This document shows, piece by piece, positions 43,826-53,004 of a DNA stretch of 64,000 nt. The stretch is from contig NZ_QNUH01000005.1 of assembly GCF_003385495.1 (NCBI RefSeq), forward strand, positions 124,001 to 188,000, given 5' to 3'. Source of the DNA: Chryseobacterium elymi (GTDB taxonomy: Bacteria > Bacteroidota > Bacteroidia > Flavobacteriales > Weeksellaceae). Position numbers and translations under genes: made by a program. Each line of letters starts with the position of its first letter. Position 1 is the first letter of the stretch. The notes beneath the pieces were generated by a model, which was not told where the DNA came from, made no database searches, and was given only the letters and a program-made list of their open reading frames with translations.

Positions 43826-44161
43826 ATGGAATTAAGCATTGGAGAAATGGCACTGATCGCGGTGGCGATTGTTGTATTATTCGGTCCGGATAAACTTCCT
43901 CAGATAGCACGTGACTTAGGGTCAGGTGTTAGAAAAATGCGTGGAGCTGTGGAAGATATTAAAACTGAGATCATGAAGGAAACAGACAATCCTGTTTCTG
44001 AGATCAAACGCGAAATTGAGAAGGTAAAGGATGCTGCAAAAAATTTCAATCCTATGAAGAATATTGAAAAAGATATTGTGACAGAACCTTCCGCTACTAA
44101 TGAACCTCCAAAACTAAAGCCTGCCGATGACGAAACCTACGAAGGGCCTGTAAGCAGATAA
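43826..44161 (+). CDS. tatA: Twin-arginine translocase subunit, TatA/TatE type
   Basis: TatA forms the pore that moves folded proteins across the inner membrane. The 111-residue product has one N-terminal helix (about 6-21, IGEMALIAVAIVVLFGPDKLPQ) and the typical Phe-Gly-Pro hinge, followed by an amphipathic helix and a charged tail. TatB is similar, so the TatA/B division is not certain. No tatC is adjacent. It precedes the PAP2 gene by three bases and is probably in one operon with it. Confidence 0.92.
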   Translation: MELSIGEMALIAVAIVVLFGPDKLPQIARDLGSGVRKMRGAVEDIKTEIMKETDNPVSEIKREIEKVKDAAKNFNPMKNIEKDIVTEPSATNEPPKLKPADDETYEGPVSR

Positions 44162-44164
44162 TTC

Positions 44165-44731
44165 ATGGAAGAAATCATTCAGGAAGATAAAAAGGTTTTT
44201 CTATACCTTAATAATTTGGGCGATACTTCCTTCGACCAGTTTTGGATGCTCATTTCCAGTACATGGATCTGGGTACCGCTTTACATCATGTTTCTTTACT
44301 TTTTATACAAGAGTTATAAACTAAAATCCTTAATTTTTATTCTTATATTCATTGCACTTGGAGCTACCGTTTCTGATCAGCTGGCAAGTGTTTTCAAATA
44401 TGGAGTGGCCAGGCTTCGGCCCTGTCATGATCCCAGCTTAGAACATTACATGAGGATCGTGAAGTGCGGTGGACAGTACGGGTTTTATTCTGCCCATGCA
44501 TCCAATACCTTCTTCCTGGCAGCTTATTTAAGTATTTTATTGAAAAAGCAGCTCAATTGGTTTCCATATGCTATATTTGCATGGGCTGTGGTGGTTTCTT
44601 ACAGCCGGATATATTTAGGAGTGCATTTCCCGATAGATATTTTGGTGGGGGCGTTTGTTGGATCTTTATTGGGAGTGATATTTGGAGTACTCGCCAAAAA
44701 AGTCATCAACAAACAAAATATAGCTTCATGA
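44165..44731 (+). CDS. PAP2-family phosphatase, membrane-bound
   Basis: The 188-residue protein has five or six helices and the three PAP2 motifs: KYGVARLRP, YGFYSAHASN and SRIYLGVHFPID, which carry the catalytic Lys, Arg, Ser, His and Asp. Such enzymes dephosphorylate undecaprenyl pyrophosphate or lipid phosphates at the outer face of the inner membrane. The stop overlaps the ATG of the TPR gene (ATGA), so they are probably translated together. Confidence 0.9.
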   Translation: MEEIIQEDKKVFLYLNNLGDTSFDQFWMLISSTWIWVPLYIMFLYFLYKSYKLKSLIFILIFIALGATVSDQLASVFKYGVARLRPCHDPSLEHYMRIVKCGGQYGFYSAHASNTFFLAAYLSILLKKQLNWFPYAIFAWAVVVSYSRIYLGVHFPIDILVGAFVGSLLGVIFGVLAKKVINKQNIAS

Positions 44732-45540
44732 AAAAATCTTTATTACTGACAGCATTCATATACTCCTCATTCAGTCTTTTTGCACAGGATAAGAGTAAAG
44801 CCGAAGAATGCTTTAAAAAAGCTGATTACAAGTGTGCGGAAGAGCAATACACTAAGCTTGCAGAAAAAGAGCAGATCCAGAAATTTCAGTCCGAATACTA
44901 TAATAATCTGGGGACAGCCCAAAGGAGGCTTGGAAAGTCTTCACTAGCTTTGAAATCTTATGAATCCGCTTTAAAGGCCAATCCTTTATCAGCTCCTGTA
45001 TATGCCAATCTTGCATCACTGAACAGCCAGAAAGGAAATAAGATCAAAGCATTGGAATACATTTCCACCGGTCTCAGAATCGATGCCGAAAATCCTGAAT
45101 TTTATCTTACCCGTTCCAAGATCTATGACAGCCAGGGGAAAAAAGATCTCGCCCTGAATGATCTTGAACAGATCCTGACTTTTGCACCGGATAATATTTT
45201 TGCCAAAACGGGACTGGCCAATCTAAAGAAAAATAACGGTGATCTGGACGGTGCCTTAAAAGACTACAATCAGTTGATTGCTGAAAAACCGGAATCCCTT
45301 CTTTATAATGGTAGGGCAGATGTCTACTTCAAAATGAAAAAGTCCAAAGAGGCTCTCACAGACGTTAATAAAGCCATTTCCATAGATCCGAAATTTTCCC
45401 ATTCTTATGTAACCAAAGCATTGGTTCTATTTGACACGGCAAAACCTAAAGAAGCTTGTGAAAATCTGGATAAAGCAGTAAGCCTGGGCTATGAAAAAGC
45501 TATTTTAGCGGACTATTATGCTAAATGTGTGAAAAAATAA
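44728..45540 (+). CDS. Exported tetratricopeptide-repeat protein
   Basis: Starting at ATG 44728 the product is 270 residues with a signal peptide (MKKSLLLTAFIYSSFSLFAQ). It has about six TPR units (SEYYNNLGTAQRRLGKSSLA, then APVYANLASLNSQKGNKIKA and others), which form a superhelix for protein binding. The upstream open frame from 44464 is a shadow of the PAP2 gene. The partner is unknown; membership of the tatA-PAP2 transcript suggests an envelope role. Confidence 0.88.
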   Translation: MKKSLLLTAFIYSSFSLFAQDKSKAEECFKKADYKCAEEQYTKLAEKEQIQKFQSEYYNNLGTAQRRLGKSSLALKSYESALKANPLSAPVYANLASLNSQKGNKIKALEYISTGLRIDAENPEFYLTRSKIYDSQGKKDLALNDLEQILTFAPDNIFAKTGLANLKKNNGDLDGALKDYNQLIAEKPESLLYNGRADVYFKMKKSKEALTDVNKAISIDPKFSHSYVTKALVLFDTAKPKEACENLDKAVSLGYEKAILADYYAKCVKK

Positions 45541-45550
45541 ACCTTATATA

Positions 45551-45601
45551 AATCATTCTTTACGGGCGCGGCATGAAATGCCGCGCCCGTAAAGAATGAT
45601 T
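45551..45601. repeat. Perfect 24-bp GC-rich palindrome with GAA loop
   Basis: Arms 45551-45574 and 45578-45601 are perfect inverted copies with only GAA between them. The core ACGGGCGCGGCAT is strikingly GC-rich against the AT-rich surroundings. There is no T tract after the hairpin, so it is a weak candidate for an ordinary terminator. It may be a REP/MITE-like element or a structured RNA between the TPR gene and trmL. Confidence 0.85.
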
Positions 45602-45634
45602 ATAAGCCAAAATAAGTCATAAATAAAGAAATAA

Positions 45635-46090
45635 ATGCTGAATATTGTTCTTATAGAACCCGAGATACCCAATAATACAGGTAATATTGGGCGGCTATGT
45701 GTGGGGACGGAAAGTAAACTGCACCTGGTTCATCCGTTTGGATTTGTAATCAATGATAAGAACCTGAAAAGATCTGGTTTAGATTATTGGGTGCATCTTG
45801 ATGTTACTGAATATGCAAATGTTGAAGAATGGATAAGGAATATCCCAGATCCATCCCGCGTTTTCTTAATGAGTTCACGTGCTGAAAAGTCCTATCTGGA
45901 AAATAATTTCCAGGATGGTGACTGGTTGGTTTTTGGCAAGGAAAGTGTGGGTTTGAGTAAGGAAGTTTTAGAGCAGTTCGAAAATCATTTGACTATTCCT
46001 ATGTCAAAACTGATCCGAAGTTTTAATATTGCCAATTCCGTTGCTTTTGTCATTGGCGAAGCCAAAAGGCAGATTGATCTGAAGGTGTAG
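45635..46090 (+). CDS. trmL: tRNA (cytidine/uridine(34)-2'-O)-methyltransferase
   Basis: TrmL methylates the 2'-OH of the wobble base in leucine tRNAs. The 151-residue protein is a SPOUT methyltransferase. MLNIVLIEPEIPNNTGNIGR opens the family, LVFGKESVGL marks the SAM-binding knot and IRSFNIANSVAFVIGEA is the C-terminal knot. It follows the TPR gene by 94 bases containing the perfect palindrome. It is convergent with rlmH. Confidence 0.94.
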   Translation: MLNIVLIEPEIPNNTGNIGRLCVGTESKLHLVHPFGFVINDKNLKRSGLDYWVHLDVTEYANVEEWIRNIPDPSRVFLMSSRAEKSYLENNFQDGDWLVFGKESVGLSKEVLEQFENHLTIPMSKLIRSFNIANSVAFVIGEAKRQIDLKV

Positions 46091-46125
46091 GGGATTGGTT
46101 GTTGGTTTTTAGTCTGTGTGTTAAG

Positions 46126-46165
46126 CTTGCAATCTGAAATCTAATATCTGAAGTCTATTAATCAT
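46126..46165. repeat. Word array between trmL and rlmH
   Basis: Degenerate repeats of ATCTGAAATCTAATATCTGAAG type fill the space between the two convergent genes; no hairpin terminator is visible. Confidence 0.4.
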
Positions 46166-46631
46166 TATGATACGGTTTTCCCTGCAAGATCTGATCAGCA
46201 CGGTAAAGCTGTTCAACAATAAACAGACGGATCATCTGGTGGGTAAAAGTCATTTTTGATAAAGACATTTTTTCATTGGCCCGGCTGTACATCTCCTCAG
46301 AAAAACCATAGGCACCTCCGATAAGGATATGAACTTTTTTTACCGAAGAATTCATCCAAGTATCAATTTTCTGCGCGAATTCACGGCTGGTGAACTGCTT
46401 GCCTTTCTCATCTAGGAGTATAGCAAGTTCATTTTTATCAATATAATTTAAGAATAGCTTAGATTCTTCCTTCTTCAAAAGTTCAGGTGAGAGGTTTTTT
46501 GCGTTTTTTATATCCGGAATTTCAATGATTTCAAAATTCCAGTGTTTGGGAAGACGGGTAAGATAGTAATTGATCAGGGACATGATCTCCTTGTCATCTG
46601 TTTTACCGATACAAAGTAAGCTGATTCGCAT
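46158..46631 (-). CDS. rlmH: 23S rRNA (pseudouridine(1915)-N3)-methyltransferase
   Basis: RlmH methylates pseudouridine 1915 in helix 69 of 23S rRNA on assembled ribosomes. The 157-residue length is normal. It begins MRISLLCIGKTDDKEI, has the SAM-binding segment HILIGGAYGFSEE near residue 103, and ends SKMTFTHQMIRLFIVEQLYRA and KPYHND, both typical. It is a trefoil-knot SPOUT enzyme like its neighbour TrmL. Confidence 0.96.
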   Translation of the reverse strand: MRISLLCIGKTDDKEIMSLINYYLTRLPKHWNFEIIEIPDIKNAKNLSPELLKKEESKLFLNYIDKNELAILLDEKGKQFTSREFAQKIDTWMNSSVKKVHILIGGAYGFSEEMYSRANEKMSLSKMTFTHQMIRLFIVEQLYRADQILQGKPYHND

Positions 46632-46753
46632 GTATAGAGGATTTTAAAGAACAAAGATACCATTTTTTAATGCTAAAAAAGAAAAGGTTAACCTTAGAGT
46701 ATTTTAAGACTCGGCCTTAAATATTAAATCTTTAAATTTTTTCATTCTTTCAA

Positions 46754-47743
46754 TTAACTGCTTATTTCCTGTCCTTTAAACTTATTCCTGTAATCAGCAG
46801 GTGTGAATCCGGTAATCTTTTTGAAGACTGTTCTGAATGTTTTTAAATCATTATATCCCATGCTGTAGGTAACATCTGCAATATTGGCTTCTCCGGTTTC
46901 AAATGCTTTTTTTGCAGCTTCCACTTTCACACGCTGTATATATTCAATAGGATTTAACCGGGTCGCATTCTTAAATCTCCGGATAAAATTCCGTCTGCTC
47001 ATATTCACCTGGCCGGCAATCTGCTCTACGGAGATATCTGTTCTGAATGTTCTCTCAATGTAGCTCTGTGCCTTATGAATTTCATCATCGTCATGAAGAC
47101 GCTGTCCCGAAAAAACAGCGAAAATGTTTTGTGAGGTTCGTCCATAATCCAGTGCATAAAATTTGCTCAGCTCAACAGCTATTTCTTTGTTCAGGCTTTG
47201 TTCTATAAAATACAGCATGGCATTTAAAGAGGAAAAACCGCCTCCACCGGTAATAATGGCCTTTGAATGCGTCACCACATGATCAGGTTTGAAATCTATG
47301 CGTGGATACCTTTTCTGCAGATCCTCCATGGCACCCCAATGTGAAGTAGCAGACATATGATCCAGTAAACCTGATTCTGCAAGAAAATAAGCCCCCGTAC
47401 AAAGGCTGATCATTTGCGCTTTTTCATCGTATTTTCTTTTGATCCAGTTGATGAGGGCATTGTTTTTAGCTAAAAATGCATCAATATGTGCAGGATCCGT
47501 ATCCATTGGCGGAATAATGATAACATCGGTCTCAAACTTTTCGGAGATCATTTTGCTGCAGCAGAATTGTAAGGGAAGATTAGATTGTACTGTTTTGTTC
47601 TGGACACCGATCAGTTCTATCAGGAACGGAACGTCAAACCCTTTTTTCTCAGCTGCTTCATTGGCACTCATCAGAAGAGAAGCGGTATTGGATACGGCTG
47701 TAGACAGTACGCCTTCATATATTATAATCGAGACATGTTTCAT
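46754..47743 (-). CDS. GlxA-family AraC regulator with DJ-1/PfpI domain
   Basis: From ATG 47743 the product has about 329 residues. Residues 1-190 form a DJ-1/PfpI-like domain (VSIIIYEGVLSTAV, and SLCTGAYFLAESGLL with a cysteine at the nucleophile elbow). Residues about 225-320 are an AraC-type double helix-turn-helix (ISVEQIAGQVNMSRRNFIRR, then NIADVTYSMGYNDLKTFRTVF). GlxA-type regulators commonly activate catabolic or stress genes; the ligand is unknown. It is divergent from the DUF1569 gene, 119 bases apart, which may be a target. Confidence 0.9.
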   Translation of the reverse strand: MKHVSIIIYEGVLSTAVSNTASLLMSANEAAEKKGFDVPFLIELIGVQNKTVQSNLPLQFCCSKMISEKFETDVIIIPPMDTDPAHIDAFLAKNNALINWIKRKYDEKAQMISLCTGAYFLAESGLLDHMSATSHWGAMEDLQKRYPRIDFKPDHVVTHSKAIITGGGGFSSLNAMLYFIEQSLNKEIAVELSKFYALDYGRTSQNIFAVFSGQRLHDDDEIHKAQSYIERTFRTDISVEQIAGQVNMSRRNFIRRFKNATRLNPIEYIQRVKVEAAKKAFETGEANIADVTYSMGYNDLKTFRTVFKKITGFTPADYRNKFKGQEISS

Positions 47744-47862
47744 CGCTATATGTATATTGTTTATAAAGTTATGTAAATTATGGCACAAAATACACTGTTG
47801 AATGTCGTTTTTGCGTATCAGGATTTAATGTTAACCATCATAATTTTACAAAAAGATGTATT

Positions 47863-48312
47863 ATGAAAACAATATTTGATCACAACGTAAGAGAAGAACT
47901 GATTACAAGAATTGGTTCACTGGGACCAAAGAATACGGCACAATGGGGAAAAATGAATCTTTTCCAGATGACAAGACACTGCACGGTATGGAACGATTGG
48001 ATACTGGGAAAAAATAATCAGACCTACAGACAGGAATTTTTAGGACGGTTGTTTGGGAAAATGGCGCTAAAAGGTCTTGTAAAAGATGAAACCCCGATTA
48101 AGAAAAACATACCTGCAGGAAGCTTTGCCATAAAAGAAACCGAGGGAGACTTGGAAAATGAAAAAAAGATCTGGATGCAGCAGATCATAGCTTATGAAAA
48201 CTTTTCAAATCCGGATTTTATTCATGATTTTTTTGGTAAAATGAAGAGAGAAGAGATTGGGATTTTTGTTTATAAGCATATGGATCATCATCTGCGACAG
48301 TTTAACACTTAA
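47863..48312 (+). CDS. DUF1569-domain protein (DinB-like fold)
   Basis: The 149-residue cytoplasmic protein resembles DUF1569 proteins, four-helix-bundle relatives of DinB. The opening MKTIFDHNVREELITRI and the central WGKMNLFQMTRHCTVWNDWI are characteristic. His residues near 44 and at the end (YKHMDHHLRQF) could bind a metal. Function is not known in the family; some DinB-like proteins are thiol transferases. It is divergent from the GlxA-type regulator. Confidence 0.75.
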   Translation: MKTIFDHNVREELITRIGSLGPKNTAQWGKMNLFQMTRHCTVWNDWILGKNNQTYRQEFLGRLFGKMALKGLVKDETPIKKNIPAGSFAIKETEGDLENEKKIWMQQIIAYENFSNPDFIHDFFGKMKREEIGIFVYKHMDHHLRQFNT

Positions 48313-48483
48313 AACCTGTTATACAGATTCAAAACTTTTAGAACATCTATTACTTTTCAAATACTGTTTTCTTTCCTGAGATGGGGAGATAATAGCTATT
48401 CTGTACAATTGATGCATAACAATCAATTTCAGCTTTATAACAGGATAAAGAAAATGTTTATATTTGTATATAAGACTTATTTG

Positions 48484-48526
48484 AAACAGCGGATGCTTCT
48501 CCTTTTAGGAGGTATAGAAGCTGTTT
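48484..48526 (+). other. Structured leader with a sequestered AGGAGG
   Basis: AAACAGC (48484-48490) pairs with GCTGTTT (48520-48526), and TTCT with AGAA inside it. An inner CTCC (48499-48502) can pair with GGAG (48508-48511). The inner stem overlaps an AGGAGG at 48507-48512. The whole lies 24 bases before the yihY ATG. It could be a leader hairpin; the large bulge lowers confidence. Confidence 0.35.
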
Positions 48527-48549
48527 AGTAAGGAAAATGCACCAAATAG

Positions 48550-49560
48550 ATGAGTATAAAAGTTCCCAGATTTATCTTGAAGATTCAAGAGTTTTTTGAT
48601 GGTATACATATTCCTGTTTTGGGAATATCACTTTGGCAGATGTTCCAGATCTATATTTCCGGAATTTTCAAAGGCAATATTGGAAGAAAGGCGGCAGCCA
48701 TTTCATGGAGCTTTACCATCAGTTTGTTTCCTTTTCTGCTCTTCTTGCTTTCCGTTTTGCCATATATGCCGCATTATGACAAGCTGCAGTTTTATATTTT
48801 TGAAGTTCTGATGCATAACGTTTTTCCTTCTGATATGGAGGGCGATGTAAGAGGGTATATTGAAACCAATATCATCCCGAATATGAAAGGCATTAGTAAT
48901 CTCACTATTGTTTTGGCATTGGTTTTTGCCACCAACGGAACTTTTTCCCTTATCAATGGGTTCAATGAGAATTCAGACGAAAAGCTCACTGATGTCAAAG
49001 AGTTTATCCTTTCTTTTTTTATCACAATAGGCTTTATTACTATTGTATTTCTTTCACTTTTCGGAGTATACTATGTAGAGGTTGTTATGAAGCTTTTTAC
49101 TCCGGCTTATGATATTTCCTGGCTCGTGAATAACCTTTCCAAAATCATTGGGTTTGTATCTTTTCCGCTGTTTTATTTCATTCTTTTAGCACTTTTTTAC
49201 TGGCTTGGAACGGTGAAAATTGCCAGATTCAGACAAGCGGTACCAGGAGCTATTTTAACGACAGTTTTGTTTGTTCTTACTACCTTTATCTTCGCGATTT
49301 ATGTGAAAGATATTGCAAGATATAACGTTCTTTACGGGTCCATAGGGAGTATGATCCTGCTGATGGTTTGGGTAAATGTGAATGTGTATCTTCTGCTGTT
49401 CGGAAACGAGCTTAATATGGCCCTCAGAAAACTCAGAATCGAAAAGCTGTTGTCTGATGAGATCAAAAGAGAAGCAGCTCATTATCACGCACAGGTGACA
49501 GAGCCTAATTTAGAAAGCGATGAAGAACACAAAAGAAAGCTGGAAGAGAAAAAAGATTAA
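48550..49560 (+). CDS. YihY/BrkB-family inner-membrane protein
   Basis: The 336-residue protein belongs to the YihY/virulence factor BrkB family, once wrongly called RNase BN. It has six or so helices, and the family segment GRKAAAISWSFTISLFPFLLF near residue 41 and YNVLYGSIGSMILLMVWV near residue 258 are clear. The C-terminal 50 residues are highly charged. The function is unknown, with transport or lipid roles suggested elsewhere. The stop overlaps that of nhaA on the other strand (TTAA), with no terminator between. Confidence 0.88.
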   Translation: MSIKVPRFILKIQEFFDGIHIPVLGISLWQMFQIYISGIFKGNIGRKAAAISWSFTISLFPFLLFLLSVLPYMPHYDKLQFYIFEVLMHNVFPSDMEGDVRGYIETNIIPNMKGISNLTIVLALVFATNGTFSLINGFNENSDEKLTDVKEFILSFFITIGFITIVFLSLFGVYYVEVVMKLFTPAYDISWLVNNLSKIIGFVSFPLFYFILLALFYWLGTVKIARFRQAVPGAILTTVLFVLTTFIFAIYVKDIARYNVLYGSIGSMILLMVWVNVNVYLLLFGNELNMALRKLRIEKLLSDEIKREAAHYHAQVTEPNLESDEEHKRKLEEKKD

Positions 49561-50735
49561 TTTTCTACAGCATTCATATCTTTTTTAGAGCTCATACTTA
49601 ATATTACAAACCCTAAAACCGCTGCTAAGAAAGAAGCAATCAGAATGGCAAATTTAGCTTCATCCTGAATTGGGATATTATCTTTAAAGGAAAGAAGCGC
49701 AATAAAAATGGACATAGTAAAGCCTATTCCAGCCAGTAATCCAACACCGACCATTTGTAGCCATGTACTGTTTTGAGGCAGCTCGCTGAACCTTAATTTA
49801 ATGGCGATAAAAGAAAACACATTGATCCCGATCAGTTTTCCCAATATCAGTCCACAGATAATTCCCAAACCTAACGTACTTGTCACTCCCGTTACCATTT
49901 CGCTGGTAAAAGCAATATTAGTATTCGTTAAAGCAAATATAGGCATGATCAGAAAACTTACCGGAAAATGGAGCTGATGCTCCAGCTTTTCAAGAGGAGA
50001 GATTTCTACATCAGATACATTCGTAGGAATGGAAAAAGCAAGCAAAACTCCGGCTATCGTTGCATGAATCCCGGAATGATGCAGGAAATACCATAAAAAT
50101 AATCCCGGAATAATATAAAAAATAATACGGGTAACTTTCAAAAAGTTTAAAAGAAACAGCAGTGCTGCCGTTCCAAATGAGAGCAGGAGATAGGTCCAGT
50201 GAATTTGTTCAGTATAAAAAATAGCGATCACCAGGATGGCACCCAGATCATCCACAATAGCCAGTGCCGCAAGGAATATTTTAATTGAATTGGGGATCTT
50301 TTTTCCCAGCATTGAAATGATAGCGAGTGAAAAAGCAATATCTGTAGCCATAGGAATTCCCCAGCCGCTGCCATACTCTGTTCCGGAATTGAAGAAAGTA
50401 TATATTGCTGCAGGAACCAGCATTCCTCCTACCGCTGCAAAAATAGGTAATGAGGCATTTTTGAAAGAAGAAAGCTCACCTTCCATCATTTCCCTTTTAA
50501 TCTCGAGTCCTACAAGTAAAAAGAAAACGGCCATCAGCCCGTCATTGATCCATATGCTCACAGGATAGGTAAGGTGAAAGAGGTGTGTGCCCACTTCTTT
50601 GTCCAGAAAGTTCTGAAAATCTTCACCCGCAGACGAATTGGCGATTAATAATGATGCAAGTACGCAGAAAATAAGTATAATTCCCGATGACTGATTGCTG
50701 CTAAAAAATTTTTTAAAATATAAAGATAAATTCAT
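49557..50735 (-). CDS. nhaA: Na+/H+ antiporter NhaA
   Basis: NhaA exchanges sodium for protons to control internal pH and salt. The 392-residue protein has about 12 helices. The critical tandem aspartates lie in AALAIVDDLGAILVIA (helix V), and WINDGLMAVFFLLVGLEIKRE and GWGIPMATDIAFSLAI are typical. It begins two bases after the rel/spoT stop, so both genes are probably in one transcript. It ends convergently with yihY. Confidence 0.95.
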   Translation of the reverse strand: MNLSLYFKKFFSSNQSSGIILIFCVLASLLIANSSAGEDFQNFLDKEVGTHLFHLTYPVSIWINDGLMAVFFLLVGLEIKREMMEGELSSFKNASLPIFAAVGGMLVPAAIYTFFNSGTEYGSGWGIPMATDIAFSLAIISMLGKKIPNSIKIFLAALAIVDDLGAILVIAIFYTEQIHWTYLLLSFGTAALLFLLNFLKVTRIIFYIIPGLFLWYFLHHSGIHATIAGVLLAFSIPTNVSDVEISPLEKLEHQLHFPVSFLIMPIFALTNTNIAFTSEMVTGVTSTLGLGIICGLILGKLIGINVFSFIAIKLRFSELPQNSTWLQMVGVGLLAGIGFTMSIFIALLSFKDNIPIQDEAKFAILIASFLAAVLGFVILSMSSKKDMNAVEN

Positions 50736-50737
50736 GT

Positions 50738-52948
50738 CTATGATTGTAATCGTCTCACTCTGGAAACTCCGTCAATATTTTTGAGTTTTTTAAATGTTTC
50801 TTCCAGTTGGCCTTTGTTTTTAACTTCAAGATTGATATTGCCCATAAAAACACCGTTGTTAGATTCTATGGACATACTCTTCATATCCATTCCCATGCTG
50901 CCGCTGATAACGGTGGTAATATCGTTGATCATTCCCATCCTGTCAAGACCTTCAATTTCGATCTTAACTCTGTTCTTAAAGCTTTCTGCATTCACCCATT
51001 TGGCAGGGATGACACGGTAATCATACTGTGCTCTCAGATTAATGGCATTCGGACAGTTGTCGCTGTGAACCTTGATACCGTCGGAAATTGTGATAAATCC
51101 AAAAATTTTATCGCCGGGAATTACTGTACAGCATTTTGCATAACTGTAATTCAGCTTTTCTTCATCTTTCCCGAAAACGATCATATCAAGATTCTGTTCT
51201 TTCGGATCTTCAAAATGAACATTCTTCGATGGAGATTTTCTGAATCTTGAAAGTAAATTATTAAATACGTTTTTGCTTTCAATATATTTTCTCAGGCTAC
51301 TGACATCCAGCTCATTGCTTTGGAATTTAAGGAACAGTTCCTGTGAAGATTTTAGATTGAAAAACTTTTGAAGTTTGTTCACCTCTTCATCATTAAAGTT
51401 GATCTTCGCATGACGGAGCTTCCTTTGAAGAATCTCTTTTCCATCTTCTACCAGCTGGTTTTTCTGGGAATTCAGGTAACTTTTAATCTTAGACTTGGCT
51501 TTGGATGTCACTACAAATTCCAGCCAGTCCGACTTAGGCTTTTGATTCTGCGATGATAAAATATCTATTTGATCACCATTCTGAAGAACATAAGAAATAG
51601 GAACCAGCTTTCCATTGATTTTTGCTCCAAGACATTTCATTCCAAGATCAGAGTGAACGGCAAAAGCAAAATCCAGAGCTGTTGCATTCGTCGGAAGGAT
51701 CTTGATTTCCCCTTTTGGAGTAAAAACAAATACTTCCTTAGAATATAAATTGAGTTTAATATTATCTAAAAGTTCAGATGTGGAAAGGTTTTGCTGCTGT
51801 TCAAGAATATCACGGATTTCAGTAACCCATCGTTCAAAATTCCGGTCATCGGAACTCTGTTTGTAGCCTTCTTTATATTTGTAGTGAGCAGCAACTCCTT
51901 TTTCTGCGATTTCATCCATTCTTTCTGAACGAATCTGTACTTCTATCCATTTTCTGTCCGGTCCCAGAACCGTTAAATGGAGACTTTCGTATCCTGTAGA
52001 ACGTGGCTGAGTAATCCAGTCTCTCATTCTTGAAGGATTACTGTGGTAAACATCCGTTACGATAGAGTAAATCTTCCAGGCCAGGAATTTTTCGTTCTTT
52101 GCATCCGATTTATAAATGATCCTGATTGCATAGTTATCGAAGACCTCTTCAAAAGAAACTCCCTGCTTCAGCATTTTCCTGTAAATGGAAGAAATAGCTT
52201 TCGCACGGCCTTTGATTGTGAAATTTAAACCTTCTTCTTTTAATCTTTCAGATGCTTCTTTCTTAAATTCCTCAATATATCTTTCACGGCTTTCTTTAGC
52301 CAGTTCCAGTTTCTCTGTAATCTCACTGTAAATCTCAGGATTGTTGTATTTTAATGAAAGATCTTCCAGTTCCGATTTGATATTATACAGCCCCAGACGG
52401 TGTGCCATGGGTGCATAAATATAAACTGTTTCGGAAGCAATCTTTTTCTGCTTGTCCGGAGCCATGCTTTCCAGTGTTCTCATATTGTGAAGGCGGTCAG
52501 CAATCTTGATAAGAATAACCCTGAAATCCTCAGACAGCGTCAATAACAGTTTTCTGTAATTTTCCGACTGTACGGAAATGTTCTGATGATTCATAATGGA
52601 GATCTTTGTGAGACCGTTCACAATATTGGCGATTTTCTCTCCAAAAATCTTTTTAAGATCTTCATAAGTATAGTCGGAGTCCTCTATTACATCATGCAGC
52701 AAAGCACAGGCAATAGAAGTGGCTCCAAGACCAATCTCTGTTGCTACAATTTTAGCAACAGCAATAGGATGATAGATATATGGTTCGCCGGATTTTCTCC
52801 TTTGATCTTTATGGGCATCCAATGCAATATCAAATGCCTTCCGGATAAGCTTGTTATTTTCCTCGTCCAGAGTCCTGTATGTATTTGAAATCAGATCCTT
52901 ATACCGGGCAAGGATTTCTTTGTTTTCCTGTTCTAAATCGTAACTCAT
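50738..52948 (-). CDS. Bifunctional (p)ppGpp synthetase/hydrolase (Rel/SpoT)
   Basis: The 736-residue enzyme controls the stringent response. The HD hydrolase domain (about 40-190) keeps HDVIEDSDYT and IADRLHNMRTL, so hydrolysis is likely active. The synthetase domain (about 240-370) has RSTGYESLHLTV. TGS (EVFVFTPKGEIKILP, about 405-465) and a C-terminal ACT domain (about 660-730) follow. Both activities on one protein are usual for Bacteroidota Rel. It sits just upstream of nhaA, two bases apart, which would tie salt tolerance to the stringent-response gene. There is a 112-bp gap to the next gene. Confidence 0.95.
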   Translation of the reverse strand: MSYDLEQENKEILARYKDLISNTYRTLDEENNKLIRKAFDIALDAHKDQRRKSGEPYIYHPIAVAKIVATEIGLGATSIACALLHDVIEDSDYTYEDLKKIFGEKIANIVNGLTKISIMNHQNISVQSENYRKLLLTLSEDFRVILIKIADRLHNMRTLESMAPDKQKKIASETVYIYAPMAHRLGLYNIKSELEDLSLKYNNPEIYSEITEKLELAKESRERYIEEFKKEASERLKEEGLNFTIKGRAKAISSIYRKMLKQGVSFEEVFDNYAIRIIYKSDAKNEKFLAWKIYSIVTDVYHSNPSRMRDWITQPRSTGYESLHLTVLGPDRKWIEVQIRSERMDEIAEKGVAAHYKYKEGYKQSSDDRNFERWVTEIRDILEQQQNLSTSELLDNIKLNLYSKEVFVFTPKGEIKILPTNATALDFAFAVHSDLGMKCLGAKINGKLVPISYVLQNGDQIDILSSQNQKPKSDWLEFVVTSKAKSKIKSYLNSQKNQLVEDGKEILQRKLRHAKINFNDEEVNKLQKFFNLKSSQELFLKFQSNELDVSSLRKYIESKNVFNNLLSRFRKSPSKNVHFEDPKEQNLDMIVFGKDEEKLNYSYAKCCTVIPGDKIFGFITISDGIKVHSDNCPNAINLRAQYDYRVIPAKWVNAESFKNRVKIEIEGLDRMGMINDITTVISGSMGMDMKSMSIESNNGVFMGNINLEVKNKGQLEETFKKLKNIDGVSRVRRLQS

Positions 52949-53004
52949 TTGTGCTAATGCCTATAATTAAACGAAAATACGAAATTTTTTAAACTTTTCC
53001 ACCA

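Noticed and set aside
44464-44727. N-terminal extension of the TPR gene
   Set aside because: It overlaps the PAP2 gene; the ATG at 44728 begins a normal signal peptide.
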